Of a stretch of 64,000 bases of DNA, positions 63,205 through 64,000 are shown piece after piece. This DNA is from Chiridota heheva (Eukaryota; Echinodermata; Holothuroidea; Apodida; Chiridotidae), in assembly GCA_020152595.1 (NCBI GenBank), contig JAIGNY010000331.1, forward strand, positions 45,001 to 109,000. Reading direction: 5' to 3'. Made by a program: the position numbers and the translations under genes. The notes under the pieces are model-generated. The model did no database searches. It had not been told where the DNA came from and saw nothing but the letters and a program-made list of their open reading frames with translations. The first letter of the stretch is position 1. Each line of letters opens with the position of its first letter.

Positions 63205-63234
63205 ATTGAAAATAATGTATATGTCTAATATAAG
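63205..63234. promoter_or_regulatory. 30-bp divergent spacer between capsid-like gene and integrase
   Basis: Only 30 bp separate the two divergent start codons. It is AT-rich and includes TCTAATATAAG just before the integrase ATG. Any promoters must be within this spacer, overlap coding DNA, or be supplied in trans. Confidence 0.35.
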
Positions 63235-64000
63235 ATGAAACTAGCAGAGATATATTATAGCCCTCATGGGTATTGGAGAGGAACTCCAGCTCTAAAGAAA
63301 CTTGCAAAAGCTGCAAAGGTGTCTGACGATGAATCCCAGGCTTGGCTAAAAAAACAGGGTATGTGGCAGATCTACGTACCTCCTCCCCGCTATATACCAC
63401 GACCTAAGTTTGACATTTCGACACCCAATCAAGTCCATCAAGCCGACCTCTTGTTTCTACCACATGACAAAGTTGAATGTAAGACTTATAAATATGCGTT
63501 ACTTGTGGTCGATGTTGCCAGTCGGTATAAAGAAACTGAGTCTTTAAGTTCGAAGTATTCAACAGAGGTTGCTTCTGCATTTACCCGCATCTATAATCGT
63601 AGTCCACTCGATTGGCCGAAAATACTTCAGGTGGATCCAGGGCGTGACTTCATGGCTTCTGTAACTGACACATTAGAAAAGCATGGTGTTGAGGTGAGAC
63701 GTGGAATCCCAAACGTTCATTGCAATCAAGATTTTGCAGAGCGGTTTAATCGTACACTAGCAGAATGGTTGTTTGGACATCAGTATGCTCATGAAATGAA
63801 ATTGCCGAAGGCAGAGAGATCGACAGAATGGGTAGAGAGATTACCTGCCGTTGTTTCAGCTTTGAACAACGAAGTCACACGACTGATTGGAAAGAAGCCT
63901 GTTAATGCTATCAAAGCTAAAATGGTGAAACAGAAACCAGCATCTCCAGCTGATCGCCCTGTTTGCTTGGAGGAGCAAAATGTACCTACCGATGTTGTAC
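63235..64000 (+). CDS. Retroviral-type (DDE) integrase, open to the window edge
   Basis: Inserts element DNA into the host chromosome. The frame from ATG 63235 is uninterrupted for 255 codons and continues past the window. The N-terminal 60 residues resemble a helical DNA-binding part (YYSPHGYWRGTPALKKLA; WLKKQGMWQIY) without a HHCC zinc motif. The rve-type core follows, with candidate catalytic residues Asp71 (HQADLLF), Asp134 (QVDPGRDF) and Glu169 (AERFNRT), 34 residues between the last two. The block STEWVERLPAVVSALNNEV follows. It fits Polinton/Maverick-type integrases and the transposon-derived proteins of that type. The C-terminal domain lies outside the window. The intact frame contrasts with the broken virion genes. 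Confidence 0.8.
   Translation, partial: MKLAEIYYSPHGYWRGTPALKKLAKAAKVSDDESQAWLKKQGMWQIYVPPPRYIPRPKFDISTPNQVHQADLLFLPHDKVECKTYKYALLVVDVASRYKETESLSSKYSTEVASAFTRIYNRSPLDWPKILQVDPGRDFMASVTDTLEKHGVEVRRGIPNVHCNQDFAERFNRTLAEWLFGHQYAHEMKLPKAERSTEWVERLPAVVSALNNEVTRLIGKKPVNAIKAKMVKQKPASPADRPVCLEEQNVPTDVV

Larger units (their letters stand above)
54561..64000. mobile_element. Polinton-like virus-derived element, cut by the right edge
   Basis: The gene set is that of an integrating double-stranded DNA virus-like element. It has a retroviral-type integrase (plus strand) and, divergently, a block of at least ten minus-strand genes that includes a Walker A/B packaging ATPase and a probable major capsid protein. 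Genes are intronless and tightly packed, with spacings of a few to about 50 bp or overlaps, apart from a repeat-filled gap at 60.8-61.3 kb. This contrasts with the surrounding intron-type DNA. Terminal repeats and a DNA polymerase are not visible; the right part lies outside the window. Many genes carry stops or frameshifts, so this copy is an old or inactive insertion. The naming is by motif and synteny only. Confidence 0.7.

Noticed and set aside
63122-63400. 92-codon minus-strand ORF overlapping the integrase start
   Set aside because: It lies antisense to the well-supported integrase and lacks features of its own.

Overview
This window looks like repeat-rich nuclear DNA from an animal, probably a marine invertebrate. 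The evidence is long AT-rich non-coding stretches, GT-AG exon fragments, a non-LTR retrotransposon, foldback and MITE-like elements, several satellite families and a virus-derived element. Runs such as AACGTTAACGTTA and CCTAGGCCTAG are common in echinoderms, but that placement is only an impression. No complete host gene is visible.

Layout. 0-3.3 kb: minus-strand exon fragments of membrane proteins, two of them a phase-matched pair resembling an MS4A/CD20-type tetraspan gene, plus a TTAA-flanked MITE. 3.9-5.8 kb: a trinucleotide microsatellite, a second MITE and a tRNA-like SINE head. 7.7-15.95 kb: a segment without convincing genes, bounded by a 300-400 bp inverted repeat and filled with minisatellites. 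16.3 kb: 3' fragment of a LINE. 23.15-32.16 kb: a satellite of about 390 bp per unit, split by an L2-like LINE (about 25.16-28.6 kb) whose tail leads into about 740 bp of (ATA)n. 34-38.7 kb: tandem repeats. 38.77-44.96 kb, minus: decayed multi-exon transposase-like gene with a PHD-like zinc module. 47.4 kb: palindromic ATGGCGGCCAT site. 48.65-52.06 kb: a recent 1-kb tandem duplication and a satellite of about 180 bp per unit. 52.34-53.59 kb: a foldback element with about 665 bp of (AT)n in one arm only.

54.56-64.0 kb holds the most interesting object: an integrated Polinton-like (virus-like) element cut by the right edge. Its minus strand carries a block of virion-type genes: a putative major capsid protein, an A32/FtsK-type packaging ATPase, small membrane and basic proteins, a coiled-coil membrane protein, a duplicated minor-capsid-like gene and a tail-anchored protein. 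A retroviral-type integrase runs divergently on the plus strand after 30 bp. Most larger virion genes have stops or frameshifts, while the integrase reading frame is open for all 255 visible codons. No protein-primed DNA polymerase is visible here; it may be absent or lie beyond the edge.

Family assignments rest on motifs, gene order and general familiarity with the families. No database search was possible.
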